This document shows positions 25,610 to 35,645 of a DNA stretch of 36,997 nt, piece by piece. Made by a program: the position numbers and the translations under genes. The DNA is taken from the NCBI GenBank assembly GCA_030611205.1, contig JAUWQF010000008.1, forward strand, positions 1 to 36,997, written 5' to 3'. Numbering within the stretch: position 1 is the stretch's first letter; every line of letters begins with the position of its first letter. The notes under the pieces were generated by a model that was given only the letters and a program-made list of their open reading frames with translations, ran no database searches and was not told the origin of the DNA. The DNA comes from Methanothrix sp. GTDB taxonomy: Archaea; Halobacteriota; Methanosarcinia; Methanotrichales; Methanotrichaceae.

Positions 25610-25729
25610 CTACCGTGGAGGGGTTACGTAGTTCCATCGCCAGACCTTGAGCCCGACAGCCAGCATCAACAGAAAAGCTACCAACACGACCAGGGCCTGG
25701 AGGTTCACGATTACGTTTACAATATCCAT
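25610..25729 (-). CDS. small single-span membrane protein
   Basis: A 39-residue frame with ATG 25729 and GGTGGTG upstream. Residues 8-30 are one hydrophobic helix (LQALVVLVAFLLMLAVG), followed by KVWRW, a positive cytoplasmic anchor. A TATA-like element (TTTATGATA) lies about 25 bases upstream near 25765. Not recognised; it could belong to the many uncharacterised small membrane proteins. The region 25435-25609 between it and the helicase fusion shows nothing recognisable. Confidence 0.5.
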   Translation of the reverse strand: MDIVNVIVNLQALVVLVAFLLMLAVGLKVWRWNYVTPPR

Positions 25730-25785
25730 CCTACACCACCAGAGATGAACCTGAGCTTATGTATCATAAAGATTTTGGTTTTTCT

Positions 25786-25815
25786 TTGTATATAATATAT
25801 AATATTGTACACTCA
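25786..25815 (+). repeat. dispersed two-hairpin element, copy 6 (first half)
   Basis: Plus orientation. TATAATATATAATATT palindrome followed by a GTACACTC tail; the second hairpin is missing. Lies between the small membrane-protein frame and a possible 40-residue frame. Confidence 0.5.
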
Positions 25816-25884
25816 TAGGCCACCGACGAGACAAAAGAAGAGATACCGATATCGTTATATCCCGCGATCGACAACCCAGAGAGC

Positions 25885-26007
25885 ATGTCTTGGATGAAGG
25901 ATGATAGCTTCGATGAGAAGGACAAGAAGAAGCTGGAGAGCGGGAGCGGGATCGAAAAAGCAATTACCATCTTCTGTAGGTGGCTCTACAGCGTCTTATC
26001 CTGGTAA
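25885..26007 (+). CDS. possible 40-residue peptide
   Basis: ATG 25885 to TAA 26007 gives a charged N-terminal half (DEKDKKKLES) and a hydrophobic, aromatic end (IFCRWLYSVLSW). The frame is open upstream to a TAG at the edge of element copy 6, without another ATG, so this could also be the tail of a gene cut by the element. Weak ribosome site. Converges with the ATP-grasp gene. Confidence 0.3.
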   Translation: MSWMKDDSFDEKDKKKLESGSGIEKAITIFCRWLYSVLSW

Positions 26008-26016
26008 TTTTTCTCA

Positions 26017-27132
26017 TCAAGCGTCGCGGAACCCCTGGCGGACGGCAACAGACCGCCTCCGGAGCAGGTCCATCACATCTTGCCCGTTCGTCCCGGCAGC
26101 CAGGATGGAGACGACCGGCTCATCTCTCCTGAAGATCGATCCTGCCCGGGGAACGTCCGCGACCCAGTCCCCGCACAGGTCGCCTGTTATCAGGTCTCTG
26201 TCCGCAAAGAGGATCGCCCTGCCCGCCGCCCTCCTGTAGTGTACGGGCCTTTCGGGCAGATCTCCTCTGAAAGAGAGGAGATGAGCCTGGAAGATGCTCA
26301 TGCCCGTGGATAGCTCCACCGAGTCTAGGCTACCCTGGATCCGGGGGTTCACCTCTACCACCACGGGCCCCCTATCTGTGACCAGGAAGTCGATGCCGTT
26401 GGACCCCACCAGCCCCAGCTCGGCGACGATCTCTTCGCCCATCTCTGCCATCTCCGCAGTCACCGTCTCCGACCCGTCGAGAGGCTCGAAGGGCGTGAGG
26501 TTCCCACAGTACCTGAACCCCCGGGCCCCCAGCCACTGTGTGCCGATCATCTGCTCGTTGACCGCCACCGCCAGAGCCTGGCAACCGTCGCCCAGTACCG
26601 AGACGCTGGCCGGTTTTCCTTCCACCCATTCCTGGACTACTAGGTCTCCTCCCAGGTCTTCGTCTTCGTCATCCCAGATCAGACGGTTCTTCCAGCCACC
26701 TGCTCCCGTCCGCGGCTTGACCATCAGTGGCCATCCTTCCAGCTCGCCCTTGTCCTCCGGGAGCGCGGTGGAGATGGTGGGGTAACCCTTCCGTTCGAGC
26801 CATCGAGCCAGCCAGAGTTTGTCGGAGACCTGGGCGACCTTCTGGGCGGGGTTGTTCAGAACCTCGACGCCCTTTACGACCAGATCCTCCAGACCGGATC
26901 CCAGCACCACGGCATCGGGCGAGAAGCTGTCCAGAGTGTCTTGGACAACCTCCCGGGCGGCCCGGACCAGGTCGCTCGGGACCGAAGGATCACATCCCAG
27001 CCGCTTCGCCTCGGAGACCGTATCCACCAGGTCCAGGTCACAGTAACAGTCCGCGGCCAGGACGACATGACCCGCCCGGCTGGCCGACGTGGCAATCTGC
27101 CTCACGTTATGCCCCACGGCGAGGATCCTCAT
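26017..27132 (-). CDS. ATP-grasp superfamily protein
   Basis: A 371-residue ATP-grasp enzyme, which would join a carboxylate to an amine or thiol using ATP. An N-terminal Rossmann-like pre-ATP-grasp part (MRILAVGHNVRQIATSA) is followed by MVKPRTGAGG (137-146), the ATP-binding loop, and VVVEVNPRIQGS (about 265-276), the metal-binding segment. It resembles archaeal ATP-grasp proteins of unassigned function (COG2232-like); a role in cofactor synthesis is possible, and MfnD-type tyramine-glutamate ligase is an alternative I cannot exclude. ATG 27132 is used because homology begins there and it lies 20 bases after the aTrm56 stop; the longer frame reads over that gene. Confidence 0.8.
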   Translation of the reverse strand: MRILAVGHNVRQIATSASRAGHVVLAADCYCDLDLVDTVSEAKRLGCDPSVPSDLVRAAREVVQDTLDSFSPDAVVLGSGLEDLVVKGVEVLNNPAQKVAQVSDKLWLARWLERKGYPTISTALPEDKGELEGWPLMVKPRTGAGGWKNRLIWDDEDEDLGGDLVVQEWVEGKPASVSVLGDGCQALAVAVNEQMIGTQWLGARGFRYCGNLTPFEPLDGSETVTAEMAEMGEEIVAELGLVGSNGIDFLVTDRGPVVVEVNPRIQGSLDSVELSTGMSIFQAHLLSFRGDLPERPVHYRRAAGRAILFADRDLITGDLCGDWVADVPRAGSIFRRDEPVVSILAAGTNGQDVMDLLRRRSVAVRQGFRDA

Positions 27133-27152
27133 GGAGACGTCAACATCTGAAG

Positions 27153-27677
27153 TCACTCTGAGCGTTCGATCACCTTCTTGTGCCTGGGACTGGGCACGAT
27201 CTGGATCTTGCCCTCGAACCTCTTGGCAAGCTCCCGGCCTTCCAAAAGCCGGTCCAGAAAGACCGCCAGGGCGGCCACCTCGGAGTGGGGCTGGCTGCCC
27301 ACGCCCACGTTCCAGTCCGCCAGCTCGTAGATTTCTGCCGGGACTTTTTCGGCACCCACCACCACCATGATATCTTCGCATCTTTTGATCTCGTCGATCA
27401 CCTCGTCCAGGACCGAACCGTACATGGTGAGGTGGACCACCTTCCCGCCGTTCTCCTTCCACCGTCTCGTCTCGCTTCTCCAGTTAGCTCCTGCCTTCAG
27501 CCGGAAATCGCCGCCCCATCGGTCCACCACGTCTCTCAGGCCCTGCTCCACCTTCTCGTCATGACCGACCAGTATCATCTCCCGGGCACCGAAGGCCCGC
27601 GCCACCAACCCTACATGGGTGGTGATCCTCTTGTCCCTCTCCGGCCTGTGGCCGAGGCGCAGAACCGCGATTCGCAT
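27153..27677 (-). CDS. trm56: tRNA ribose 2'-O-methyltransferase aTrm56
   Basis: A 174-residue SPOUT-class enzyme that methylates the ribose of C56 in the T-loop of archaeal tRNAs. The opening [12 protein letters not shown] and the C-terminal knot motifs ([29 protein letters not shown]) are diagnostic of this archaeal family. The start is ATG 27677, where family homology begins; GGAGG lies 25 bases upstream, next to an out-of-frame ATG. Divergent from the RecJ-like gene and followed by the ATP-grasp gene. Confidence 0.93.
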   Translation of the reverse strand: MRIAVLRLGHRPERDKRITTHVGLVARAFGAREMILVGHDEKVEQGLRDVVDRWGGDFRLKAGANWRSETRRWKENGGKVVHLTMYGSVLDEVIDEIKRCEDIMVVVGAEKVPAEIYELADWNVGVGSQPHSEVAALAVFLDRLLEGRELAKRFEGKIQIVPSPRHKKVIERSE

Positions 27678-27757
27678 GCCCGGAAGAGATCGAGCATGAT
27701 ATTTACCTCCTATCGTTCCAAAATCGATAAATCCCTTGGACGTCTTATTCCTCGACA

Positions 27758-29881
27758 ATGAACCTGTGCGAGAAGTGCGGAGGAAAAGGGCGCATCGACG
27801 TTGGCGAGAAGGTCTGCCCCAACTGCAAGGGTACGGGCAATACCGAGTCCATCAGCCTGGGAGAGGCCACCGAAGGCGAGATGGACGATCTCGTGACGAA
27901 AGGAGCGACCAAGTGCACTGTCTGCAACGGCGCCGGCACCATCGCCGTAACCGAGACCTGTGACCAGTGCGGCGGCCTGGGCCGCGAGTATCGGTGCGCG
28001 GTCTGCGGCACCAGGCTCAGTTCCAAGAGAGAGCTATGCGAAAAGTGCGCAAAAATCCCCGCCGTGCACATCCTGGAATCTGCATGCGATACAAATGATC
28101 TTGTTGTGGGCGATATCTACCAGGGCAAGGTCTCAGGAATCGCCAACTTCGGGGCCTTCGTCGACCTGAACAAGAGCGTCCGGGGTCTGGCCCACAATAA
28201 GTACCTGAAGCAGACTCCCGGGGTGGGCGAGGAGATCTGTGTCCGGGTCAGGAACGTCGCCCCCAACGGCAACATCGAGCTGGAACCGGCGACCGTGGGC
28301 GAGCATCACATAATCGCGGTGAAGAAGGACCTTCCAGTCTCCAAGGCCGGCGATCTGGAGGGGCTGGTGGGAAAACTCGTCTCTATCGAAGGCGAGGTGA
28401 TCCAGGTCAAGCAGACGGGCGGACCTACCATCTTTGGCGTGGCCGACGAAAGCGGCCTGGTCTCCTGCGCTGCCTTCGAGCGGGCGGGCGTTCGCGCCTA
28501 CCCGGAGATCGAGAGCGAGATGATAGTCCGGGCGATCGGCGAGGTCTCCACCAGGAACGACCAGGTCCAGCTGGAGATCAGGTCCATTATACAGCTATGG
28601 GGTGGCGAGGCCTCCCGGGTCGAAGAGATGATCGAGAAGGGGATCGACAAGAGGGCGGAGCCCTACGACCCGCCCCTCCTCGTAGAGAGCGAGGTGATCT
28701 CGAAGCTGAGGCCCAAGATGAGGGCGGTTGCCAAGGAGATCAGGAAAGCCATATTCAAGTCCAGGCCCATCGTGATCAGGCATCATGCCGACGCCGACGG
28801 CATATCCTCGGCGGTGGCCGTGGAAACCGCAATCCTGCCCCTGATCAGGGAGGTGGGCGGGCCCGATGCCGAGCACCACAACTACCGGAGGTCCCCCTCG
28901 AAGGCGCCCTTCTACGAGCTGGTGGACATTACCAAGGACCTCACCTACGCTTTGGAGGACCAGCGCAGGCACGACCAGAAGATGCCGCTGATCCTCCTGA
29001 TGGACAACGGATCCACGGAAGAAGACGTACCGGCCATGAAACAGGCCCAGATCTACGGCCTGGAGATGATGGTGGTGGATCATCACCATCCCGATGAGGT
29101 GGTGGACCAGTACCTGATCGCCCACGTCAACCCCGCCCACGCCGGGGGCGACTTTGGGATCACCACCGGGATGCTGGGAACAGAGATCGCCAGGATGATC
29201 AACCCAGATGTAGAAGAGAAGATCAAGCACTTCCCTGCGGTCTCTGCAGTCGGCGACAGGAGCGAGGCTTTGGAGGCGGAACGGTACATAAACCTGGTGG
29301 AGGACCGGTTCAGGCTGGAGGATCTGAAGAATATCGCCCTGGCCCTGGATTACGAGGCCTTCTGGCTGAGGTTCAACGATGGCAGGGGCCTGATCAACGA
29401 CATCCTCTGTCTGGGCAGGCTGGACCGGCACCAGAGGATAGTCGAGCTGCTCTGTGAGCAGGCCAACGCCGCCATCGAGGAGCAGCTCAAGGCCACCATG
29501 CCCCATGTCAAGAGCCAGCGGTTGCCCAACGGCATCATGATGAATGTCCTGGACGTGGAGAACTTCGCCCATAAGTTCACATTTCCCCCACCAGGCAAGA
29601 CCTCTGGAGAGGTCCACGACCTCCTCTGCAAGAAGTATCAAGGCACTCCGGTCGTCACCATCGGTTACGGGCCAGACTTCGCCGTCTTGAGAAGCAGAGG
29701 GGTCTTGATGAACATCCCCCAGATGGTGAGAGACCTCCAGGAAGAGATCAAGAACGGCGGGGTTAACGGCGGAGGGCATCTGGTCGTGGGATCGATCAAG
29801 TTCGTGGGAGGGATGAGAAAAGTGGTGCTGGCCAGGCTGGTGGAGATGATCGCAGCCTGTCAGGTGGAAACTTCGAGCTGA
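27758..29881 (+). CDS. RecJ-like DHH phosphoesterase with DnaJ zinc fingers and S1 domain
   Basis: A 707-residue archaeal protein (COG1107 type). Residues 4-98 hold DnaJ-type CxxCxGxG repeats and a further zinc ribbon (CAVC, CEKC). An S1 RNA/DNA-binding domain follows (114-180), then an OB-like domain (about 200-280), then the DHH phosphoesterase with DADG (345-348), DNGS (416-419) and DHHHP (441-445), and a DHHA1-like C-terminal domain with GGGHLVVG. The family is related to RecJ/GAN nucleases acting on single-stranded nucleic acid; the exact substrate is unknown. A TATA-like ATCGATAAATC at about 27722 suits ATG 27758. Divergent from trm56. Confidence 0.92.
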   Translation: MNLCEKCGGKGRIDVGEKVCPNCKGTGNTESISLGEATEGEMDDLVTKGATKCTVCNGAGTIAVTETCDQCGGLGREYRCAVCGTRLSSKRELCEKCAKIPAVHILESACDTNDLVVGDIYQGKVSGIANFGAFVDLNKSVRGLAHNKYLKQTPGVGEEICVRVRNVAPNGNIELEPATVGEHHIIAVKKDLPVSKAGDLEGLVGKLVSIEGEVIQVKQTGGPTIFGVADESGLVSCAAFERAGVRAYPEIESEMIVRAIGEVSTRNDQVQLEIRSIIQLWGGEASRVEEMIEKGIDKRAEPYDPPLLVESEVISKLRPKMRAVAKEIRKAIFKSRPIVIRHHADADGISSAVAVETAILPLIREVGGPDAEHHNYRRSPSKAPFYELVDITKDLTYALEDQRRHDQKMPLILLMDNGSTEEDVPAMKQAQIYGLEMMVVDHHHPDEVVDQYLIAHVNPAHAGGDFGITTGMLGTEIARMINPDVEEKIKHFPAVSAVGDRSEALEAERYINLVEDRFRLEDLKNIALALDYEAFWLRFNDGRGLINDILCLGRLDRHQRIVELLCEQANAAIEEQLKATMPHVKSQRLPNGIMMNVLDVENFAHKFTFPPPGKTSGEVHDLLCKKYQGTPVVTIGYGPDFAVLRSRGVLMNIPQMVRDLQEEIKNGGVNGGGHLVVGSIKFVGGMRKVVLARLVEMIAACQVETSS

Positions 29882-29944
29882 TGCCACGGGGACGCGCCGT
29901 CAGAAGTCGTTTCTCACAAGTTCCACGAGGGAAAAGTGCCCTTT

Positions 29945-29973
29945 GGTCGGATTTGCTTGAGCACATAAAGTAT
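29945..29973 (-). repeat. dispersed two-hairpin element, copy 7 (degenerate)
   Basis: Minus orientation, downstream of the RecJ-like gene. GGTCGGATTTGCTTGAGCAC and the adjoining ACATAAAGTAT match one arm of each hairpin of copies 2 and 8; the other arms are lost. Confidence 0.5.
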
Positions 29974-30076
29974 CTACAGACTCATATAATTTCATCTTGT
30001 CCGGGCGCGGGACCGTCACAAGGACGATCCAGAAGGCGATAAGCCAATTATGAACTGATTGTATATAACAGAACCG

Positions 30077-30090
30077 CAACTATATATATG
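30077..30090 (+). promoter_or_regulatory. TATA box of the Dsr-LP/peroxiredoxin operon
   Basis: CAACTATATATATG, giving a transcript start near 30107-30112 and a short leader with GGATGAG before ATG 30131. Confidence 0.55.
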
Positions 30091-30130
30091 ATAAAAATCA
30101 AAAGATTACTAGTCAGTTGGATGAGATGAT

Positions 30131-30790
30131 ATGACCAAAGACCTACCCGAAAAGGGGGCCATACTACAGCGAGACAAGGAGACATACGCGATCGCGCCGC
30201 ACATCGCTGGCGGCATAATAGACCCTGCGGGCCTCAAGAAGATCGCCGAGGTGGCGGAGAAGTACAACGCTGCAGCACTGAAGCTGACCTCCTCGCAGCG
30301 AATAGCCATCGTGGGATTGAGACGGGAGGACCTCGACGACGCATGGGCTGACCTGGACATGAAGCCTGGCGCGGCGATCGGGCTCTGCGTGAGAAGCGTC
30401 AAGATCTGTCCTGGAACCACCTTCTGCAAGCGAGGGCTGCAAGACTCCGTGGGCGTGGGTCTGAAGCTGGACGAGAAGTACCACGGCATGGAGATGCCAT
30501 CGAAGTTCAAGATCGGGGTCTCCGGCTGTCCCAACTCCTGCACCGATCCTGAGTTCAGGGACGTGGGACTCATGGGCAAGGCGAAGGGCTGGAACGTTCT
30601 GGTGGGCGGCTGCGGCGGGCGCAAGCCCAGGATAGGCCAGGTGCTGGCGGAGAAGCTCACCGATGATGAGGCACTGGAGCTGGTCGATCGTATCATCGTC
30701 TACTACAAGGAGAACGCCGAGAAAAAACGCCTGGGAACGTTCATCGACCAGGTAGGCTTCGAGAAGTTCAAGGAAGCAGTAGGCAAATAG
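30131..30790 (+). CDS. small sulfite reductase-like protein (Dsr-LP group I)
   Basis: A 219-residue single-domain member of the sulfite/nitrite reductase family. The coupled siroheme-[4Fe-4S] binding motif is complete: C-x5-C at Cys93/Cys99 and C-x3-C at Cys133/Cys137. The extra ferredoxin domain and second half found in true sulfite reductases are absent. Such short proteins are widespread in methanogens; their physiological reaction is not settled. It precedes a peroxiredoxin gene by 16 bases in the same operon, hinting at a role in oxidative or sulfur stress. Confidence 0.88.
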   Translation: MTKDLPEKGAILQRDKETYAIAPHIAGGIIDPAGLKKIAEVAEKYNAAALKLTSSQRIAIVGLRREDLDDAWADLDMKPGAAIGLCVRSVKICPGTTFCKRGLQDSVGVGLKLDEKYHGMEMPSKFKIGVSGCPNSCTDPEFRDVGLMGKAKGWNVLVGGCGGRKPRIGQVLAEKLTDDEALELVDRIIVYYKENAEKKRLGTFIDQVGFEKFKEAVGK

Positions 30791-30806
30791 ACGGAGGTAG
30801 AATATC

Positions 30807-31472
30807 ATGGAAGAAAGTCAGATGGAAGGAAAGACGGGCATCCCCCTGATCGGCGAGAAGCTCCCCGAGATGAGGGTCCAGACCACTCATGGACCGATGA
30901 ATATACCGGACGACTTCTCAGGCAAGTGGCTCGTCCTCTTCAGTCATCCTGCAGACTTCACGCCGGTATGCACCACAGAGTTCATGGCATTCGAGAATAG
31001 GAGGGACCAGTTCGAGAAGCTCAACTGCGAGCTCATGGGACTATCCATAGACCAGGTATTTTCTCACATGAAATGGACCGAGTGGATCAGAGAGAATATG
31101 GACGTGGACATCCGGTTCCCCATAATCGCGGACGATACAGGCAGGGTCGCTGCGAAGCTGGGGATGGTCCATCCTGGGAAGGGGACGAACACGGTGCGGG
31201 CGGTCTTCGTCGTGGACCCCAAGGGCGTGATCCGGCTGATGATCTATTATCCCCAGGAGATCGGGCGGAACATGGACGAGATCGTGAGAGTGGTCAAGGC
31301 TCTGCAGGTCTCGGACGAGAACGGGGTGGCGATGCCTGCGAACTGGCCCAACAACGAGCTGTTAGGCGACGAGGTCATAATACCGCCGCCGACCGACGAG
31401 AAGGCCGCCAAGGAGAGGCTCAAAAAGTACGAGTGCTACGACTGGTGGTTGTGCCATAAGAAGCTGGAGTGA
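30807..31472 (+). CDS. peroxiredoxin (Prx6-type, archaeal)
   Basis: A 221-residue thiol peroxidase that reduces hydrogen peroxide and organic peroxides. The peroxidatic Cys55 lies in [13 protein letters not shown]. The C-terminal arm ends [13 protein letters not shown], two more Cys as in archaeal decameric enzymes where they take part in resolving the disulfide. Start ATG 30807 has GGAGGT upstream. Second gene after the Dsr-LP gene; ends 50 bases before the convergent disulfide reductase, a possible source of reducing power, though thioredoxin would be the usual donor. Confidence 0.93.
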   Translation: MEESQMEGKTGIPLIGEKLPEMRVQTTHGPMNIPDDFSGKWLVLFSHPADFTPVCTTEFMAFENRRDQFEKLNCELMGLSIDQVFSHMKWTEWIRENMDVDIRFPIIADDTGRVAAKLGMVHPGKGTNTVRAVFVVDPKGVIRLMIYYPQEIGRNMDEIVRVVKALQVSDENGVAMPANWPNNELLGDEVIIPPPTDEKAAKERLKKYECYDWWLCHKKLE

Positions 31473-31522
31473 ATCCAACAAACATACCACATACCCTCAC
31501 CCTTCCGATCTCTAGCGGATAC

Positions 31523-32902
31523 CTACTCCCGCGGTGGGAGCAGGTTGGCAAAGGCGCGCGCCACTACCTCGCTCAGGGCGGGATGTATCACCTGTGCTCT
31601 GGCCAGGGGCATGTGATCCTGGTCGCTGGCGTTCATGAGGTAAACCACCTGCTGCACCAGGTCCGATGCCTCTGTGCCGGCTATTTGGCATCCCAGTATC
31701 TGTCCGTTGCTCCTGTTCACGATCACCTTCACCAGTCCATCCTCTTCTGCCATGGCGTAGCCCTTTGCCACGTCCGTATACCATGCCCTCCCCACCAGGA
31801 TCTGATATCCGGCGGCCCTGGCCTCGTCCTCGGTCATCCCAACTGCGCCCACCTGAGGATGTGTGAAGACTGCATGAGGAACGGCATGGTAGTCAACCTT
31901 CTGTTTGTTATCGGTGAAGGCGTTCGCCCAGACCACCATGGACTCGTAGTTGGCTGTGTGCCTGAACATATGTTTGCCGATGGCGTCTCCCAGGGACCAT
32001 ATACCGGGTTTGGTGGTCTCCAGATACTCATCGACCTTTATCCAGCCCCTCCGGTCCATCTCCACCCCGGTCTTCTCGGGATTTAGAAGGTCGGCGTTGG
32101 ACCTCCTGCCCACGGCCAGCATTATCTCCTCTGCGGCGAACTTCTCGACCTCGCCCGTGGCCCGGTTCACCGCAGATACGATCTTCTTGTCGCTCTCCAA
32201 CTCAACCTTCACAGCTTCGTGGTCCGTCTGTACGTCGATGTGCTTCGAAAGACGATTCTTCACGATCTCTGATATCTCTGGATCCTCGTTATTCAGCAGT
32301 CTGGAGCCCCGTCCCAGGATGGTAACTCTTGTTCCCATGGCAGAGAAGAAGTGACCGTACTCACAGGCGATGTAACCTCCACCCATTATTATCAGACTTT
32401 TAGGGGGTTCTTCTAAACTGAGAACGGAGGTGTTGTCCAGATAACCGGCCTCATCGAGTCCGGGGATGGGCGGGACCAGGGGTCGAGACCCGGAGGCTAT
32501 CACAATCCTAGGGGCTGTTATAGCTTCATCGCCCGCCCTCAGCCGATAATCGTCCACGAACTCTCCCCTGACACGATACCAATCAAGGTTCTCCGTCCTC
32601 TCTGCGCCCCTTTCCATATGGGTTCGTCCCTCGTCCACGACAGAGCGCATCCGTCTCATTATCCGTGGAAAGTCTATCCGGTCTATATGGCCATCAATCC
32701 CTATGGACGAGGCCGCGTCCAGCGTCCTGATGACGTCTGCAGGGTATATGAGAACCTTGGAGGGGACGCAGCCGTTGTTGAGGCAGGTCCCACCCATAGG
32801 GCCATGTTCCACCAGGGCAACCCTCATACCTTGATTTACGGCCCTCCAGGCCACGTTCATCCCAGCTCCCGAACCCACAACGATGAGATCGTACTTTTCC
32901 AT
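31523..32902 (-). CDS. pyridine nucleotide-disulfide oxidoreductase class I
   Basis: A 459-residue flavoprotein of the dihydrolipoamide dehydrogenase/mercuric reductase/mycothione reductase family. GSGAG (10-14) binds FAD, the redox disulfide is Cys40/Cys45 in GGTCLNNGCVPSK, GGGY starts the NAD(P) fold, and the C-terminal HPALSE carries the His-Glu pair of the catalytic site. The N-terminal HMA domain and C-terminal Cys pair of many MerA proteins are absent, so a thiol-disulfide reductase is likelier than mercury reduction. No 2-oxoacid dehydrogenase genes are near. Start ATG 32902 follows GGAGG; the frame is open to 32941. Downstream of the YHS and copA genes. Confidence 0.88.
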   Translation of the reverse strand: MEKYDLIVVGSGAGMNVAWRAVNQGMRVALVEHGPMGGTCLNNGCVPSKVLIYPADVIRTLDAASSIGIDGHIDRIDFPRIMRRMRSVVDEGRTHMERGAERTENLDWYRVRGEFVDDYRLRAGDEAITAPRIVIASGSRPLVPPIPGLDEAGYLDNTSVLSLEEPPKSLIIMGGGYIACEYGHFFSAMGTRVTILGRGSRLLNNEDPEISEIVKNRLSKHIDVQTDHEAVKVELESDKKIVSAVNRATGEVEKFAAEEIMLAVGRRSNADLLNPEKTGVEMDRRGWIKVDEYLETTKPGIWSLGDAIGKHMFRHTANYESMVVWANAFTDNKQKVDYHAVPHAVFTHPQVGAVGMTEDEARAAGYQILVGRAWYTDVAKGYAMAEEDGLVKVIVNRSNGQILGCQIAGTEASDLVQQVVYLMNASDQDHMPLARAQVIHPALSEVVARAFANLLPPRE

Positions 32903-32946
32903 CAAACCTACCTCCAAAATAACCAAATTTTGAGGATTCAAGAGAT

Positions 32947-33102
32947 CTATTCGGTCAGATACTTATCGGGCTCCCTATCGAAGCTCTTTTTACATCCTGG
33001 CGCGCAGAAGTAGTACGTCTTCCCCTCGTATTCCGTCTTGAACTGCGCCGTCATCTCGTCAACCTCCATCTTACATACCGGGTCTATGGCCAAAACTTTC
33101 AC
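32947..33102 (-). CDS. YHS-domain metal-binding protein
   Basis: A 51-residue protein from GTG 33102 to TAG 32947, complete YHS domain: DPVCKMEV at the start (Cys10), then YEGKTYYFCAPGCKKSF with Cys33 and Cys37, and PDKYL at the end. YHS domains bind copper or other soft metals and commonly sit in or beside copper ATPases. The GTG lies seven bases after the copA stop and 44 bases before the disulfide-reductase start, so the three genes probably form one operon. It could act as a copper chaperone or sensor for the ATPase. Confidence 0.82.
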   Translation of the reverse strand: MKVLAIDPVCKMEVDEMTAQFKTEYEGKTYYFCAPGCKKSFDREPDKYLTE

Positions 33103-33109
33103 CTATACT

Positions 33110-35548
33110 TCACGTCTTTTCCCTCTTGGCTGGAGGCACATAACTCTTCAGCATGAGAGATAGGGAGACCACTGTGACCGAACTCAATGCCATGGCCAGG
33201 CCTGCGAACTCGGGCCTGAAAGTTATATGGAATAAGGGGTAGAGCACCCCTGCGGCCACCGGAATCAGGGCGGCGTTGTAGGCGAAGGCCCAGAAGAGGT
33301 TCAGCTTTACCCTGGACATCACCTTCCTGCTCAGCTGGACCGCGGCAACCGCATCCATCAGGTCGTCTTTTATGAGCACGATCTCCCCGCTCTCTATGGC
33401 CACATCCGTCCCGCTGCCTATGGCGATCCCCACGTCGGCCTGCGCCAGAGCCGGAGCGTCGTTGATGCCGTCACCCACAAAGGCCACCACCAGCCCCCGC
33501 TCCTGAAGCTTCCTGACCTCCCTCGCCTTGTCCTGGGGCAGTACCTCTGCCAGAACATTCTCGATCCCCAGCTGCTCCGCAACCGCTCTCGCGCTCCTGG
33601 GGTTATCGCCGGTGAGCATCATCACCTGGAAGTTCATATCCTTGAACTTCTGCACCGCCACCCCGGAGTTCTCCTTCAGGGTATCGGCTATGGCTACCAT
33701 TCCCCTGAAACTCCCATCCAGAGCCACCAGGATGACCGTCTTTCCCTGTTCTTCCAGCTGGAGCGATTGCTCTTCCACCCCCCGGGGATAATCGATCTCC
33801 CTTTCTTTGAATAGGATCCTGTTCCCAACGAGCGCCGTTCTGCCATCCACCCTGGCAACCACGCCCTTACCTTCCAAGGCCTCGAACCCGGTGCACCTGG
33901 CCAGGTCCACACCTTCAGATCGGGCTCGCCTCACCACCGCCTCTGCCAAGGGATGCTCCGAGTTCCTCTCCAACCCTGCAGCCAGTCCCAGAAATTCCCT
34001 CTCATCCATACCAGAGGTAACCACGTCCGTGACCTCTGGCCGTCCCACTGTTAGGGTCCCGGTCTTGTCGAAGACGACCGTATTCAGCGTCTCCGAGATC
34101 TCCAGCGATTCTCCGCCCTTTATGAGAACTCCCAGCTCTGCTGCCCGGCCCAGGCCAATGGTGACCGCGGTGGGCGTGGCCAGACCCAGGGCACAGGGGC
34201 AGGCCACCACCAAAACGGAGATGGTGGCGGTGAGAGCGAAGAGCAAGCTGTCCCCGGGGATAAGATAGCCTAAGACGAGGTACCAGAGCAGAAATGTAAT
34301 GGTCGCGATGGTCAGAACCGCGGGGATGAAGTAGCTCACAGCCCTGTCGGCAACCCTCTGGATGGGGGGTCTCGACCCCTGAGCCTCATCCACCAGCGCT
34401 ATGATCTGGGCCAGAGCCGTCTCCCTCCCCACCCTGGAGGCCCTGAACCTGATCACCCCGTTCTCGTTCAGGGTTCCTCCCACCACGCTATCGCCCTCCC
34501 GCTTGGGGACGGGAATGGGCTCTCCGGTGATCATGGACTCGTCAACGTAGCTCTCGCCGTAGATCACCAAACCGTCTGCTGGGATCTTCTCTCCGGGCCT
34601 TACCAGTATCACATCGCCTATCTGCAGATCCTCCACCGCGGTCTCCATCTCCTGCCCCTCTTGGAGAAGGGTGGCGGTCTTGGGCTGGAGCCCCATCAGT
34701 TTCTTTATCGCCTCAGAGGTCCTGCCCTTGGCCTTTGTCTCCATGTACCGCCCCAGGGTGAGGAAGGAGGCCAGAAATATCGCGGTCTCGTATAACATGA
34801 ACTCCTTGGTTAGCAGGATACCGAAGGTTCCCAGCAGGCTGGAGACGAAGGCCACGCCTATGCCCATTGAGTACATCACGTCCATGTTCAGGTTTCTGTT
34901 CCGGAGGGCGCGGCGAGCGGCATTGAATATGGGGTAGCTCAGGTAGATGAAGACCGGTCCGGAGATGATAAGCATCAGGTAAGGCATGGGAAACTCGACC
35001 GGCACCCTCTCCAGTATCATGAGGAGAGCACCGGTGACGAAACCGAGGATTATCCTGGTGCGCTTCTCTCCGAGGTCCCGCTCCATAGCGGCCTTCTCGA
35101 TGTCCTCGGTTTCCTTCCCCACAACCCCCAGGTACTGGTAGCCGGCTCCCTCGATGGCTCCTTTCATCTCGGTTGCGGTGGTGAGCCTGGGGTTGTAGGT
35201 GACGTATGCTTTATCTGTGCCAAGGTTGACGCTGGCCTCGGAGACTCCCACCAGGTCTCGCAAGGCGTCGCCCACCGCCGTGGCGCAGGTGGCACAGGTC
35301 ATGCCGCCGACCTTCAGAGCCGCCTTCTCATTTATCACTTGGTAACCTGCGTTTTTCACTACTCTTTCCAGGTCGGCCAGCTTCGTCTTTGAGGAGTCGT
35401 ACTCTACAGATGCAATCTCAGTTCCAAGGTTCACCCGGGCATCAAAGGTCCCTTCCAGCCCCAACAGAGCATCCTCTATGGTGGTGGCACATGTTGCGCA
35501 GGTCATTCCAGATATCTTGAGCTCAGCCTTCCTGCGTTCATCTTTCAC
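33110..35548 (-). CDS. copA: copper-exporting P1B-type ATPase
   Basis: An 812-residue membrane ATPase pumping Cu(I) out of the cell. Two N-terminal heavy-metal-associated domains each carry GMTCATC (Cys17/20 and Cys85/88), followed by eight membrane segments, TGE (341-343) in the actuator, the transport CPC at 450-452, DKTGT with phosphorylated Asp494, and [10 protein letters not shown] in segment 7 and MALSS in segment 8 complete the Cu(I) site of the P1B-1 group. The start is GTG 35548, preceded by a G-run as ribosome site. First gene of an operon with YHS and the disulfide reductase. The upstream gap holds element copy 8. Confidence 0.94.
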   Translation of the reverse strand: MKDERRKAELKISGMTCATCATTIEDALLGLEGTFDARVNLGTEIASVEYDSSKTKLADLERVVKNAGYQVINEKAALKVGGMTCATCATAVGDALRDLVGVSEASVNLGTDKAYVTYNPRLTTATEMKGAIEGAGYQYLGVVGKETEDIEKAAMERDLGEKRTRIILGFVTGALLMILERVPVEFPMPYLMLIISGPVFIYLSYPIFNAARRALRNRNLNMDVMYSMGIGVAFVSSLLGTFGILLTKEFMLYETAIFLASFLTLGRYMETKAKGRTSEAIKKLMGLQPKTATLLQEGQEMETAVEDLQIGDVILVRPGEKIPADGLVIYGESYVDESMITGEPIPVPKREGDSVVGGTLNENGVIRFRASRVGRETALAQIIALVDEAQGSRPPIQRVADRAVSYFIPAVLTIATITFLLWYLVLGYLIPGDSLLFALTATISVLVVACPCALGLATPTAVTIGLGRAAELGVLIKGGESLEISETLNTVVFDKTGTLTVGRPEVTDVVTSGMDEREFLGLAAGLERNSEHPLAEAVVRRARSEGVDLARCTGFEALEGKGVVARVDGRTALVGNRILFKEREIDYPRGVEEQSLQLEEQGKTVILVALDGSFRGMVAIADTLKENSGVAVQKFKDMNFQVMMLTGDNPRSARAVAEQLGIENVLAEVLPQDKAREVRKLQERGLVVAFVGDGINDAPALAQADVGIAIGSGTDVAIESGEIVLIKDDLMDAVAAVQLSRKVMSRVKLNLFWAFAYNAALIPVAAGVLYPLFHITFRPEFAGLAMALSSVTVVSLSLMLKSYVPPAKREKT

Positions 35549-35645
35549 GCATTCCCCCCCATCCTCACCGTTCTGAGCTTCATGGCATCAACCACCCGCC
35601 CCACAGTAATGATATATGCTGACTGACCCATATTTATCTTTATAC

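Noticed and set aside
28595-29887. 430-codon open frame on the minus strand
   Set aside because: Opposite the DHH protein; composition is an artefact of the coding strand.
31523-32902. Mercuric reductase MerA
   Set aside because: The N-terminal metal domain and the C-terminal Cys pair of MerA are missing and no merR/merT genes are near.
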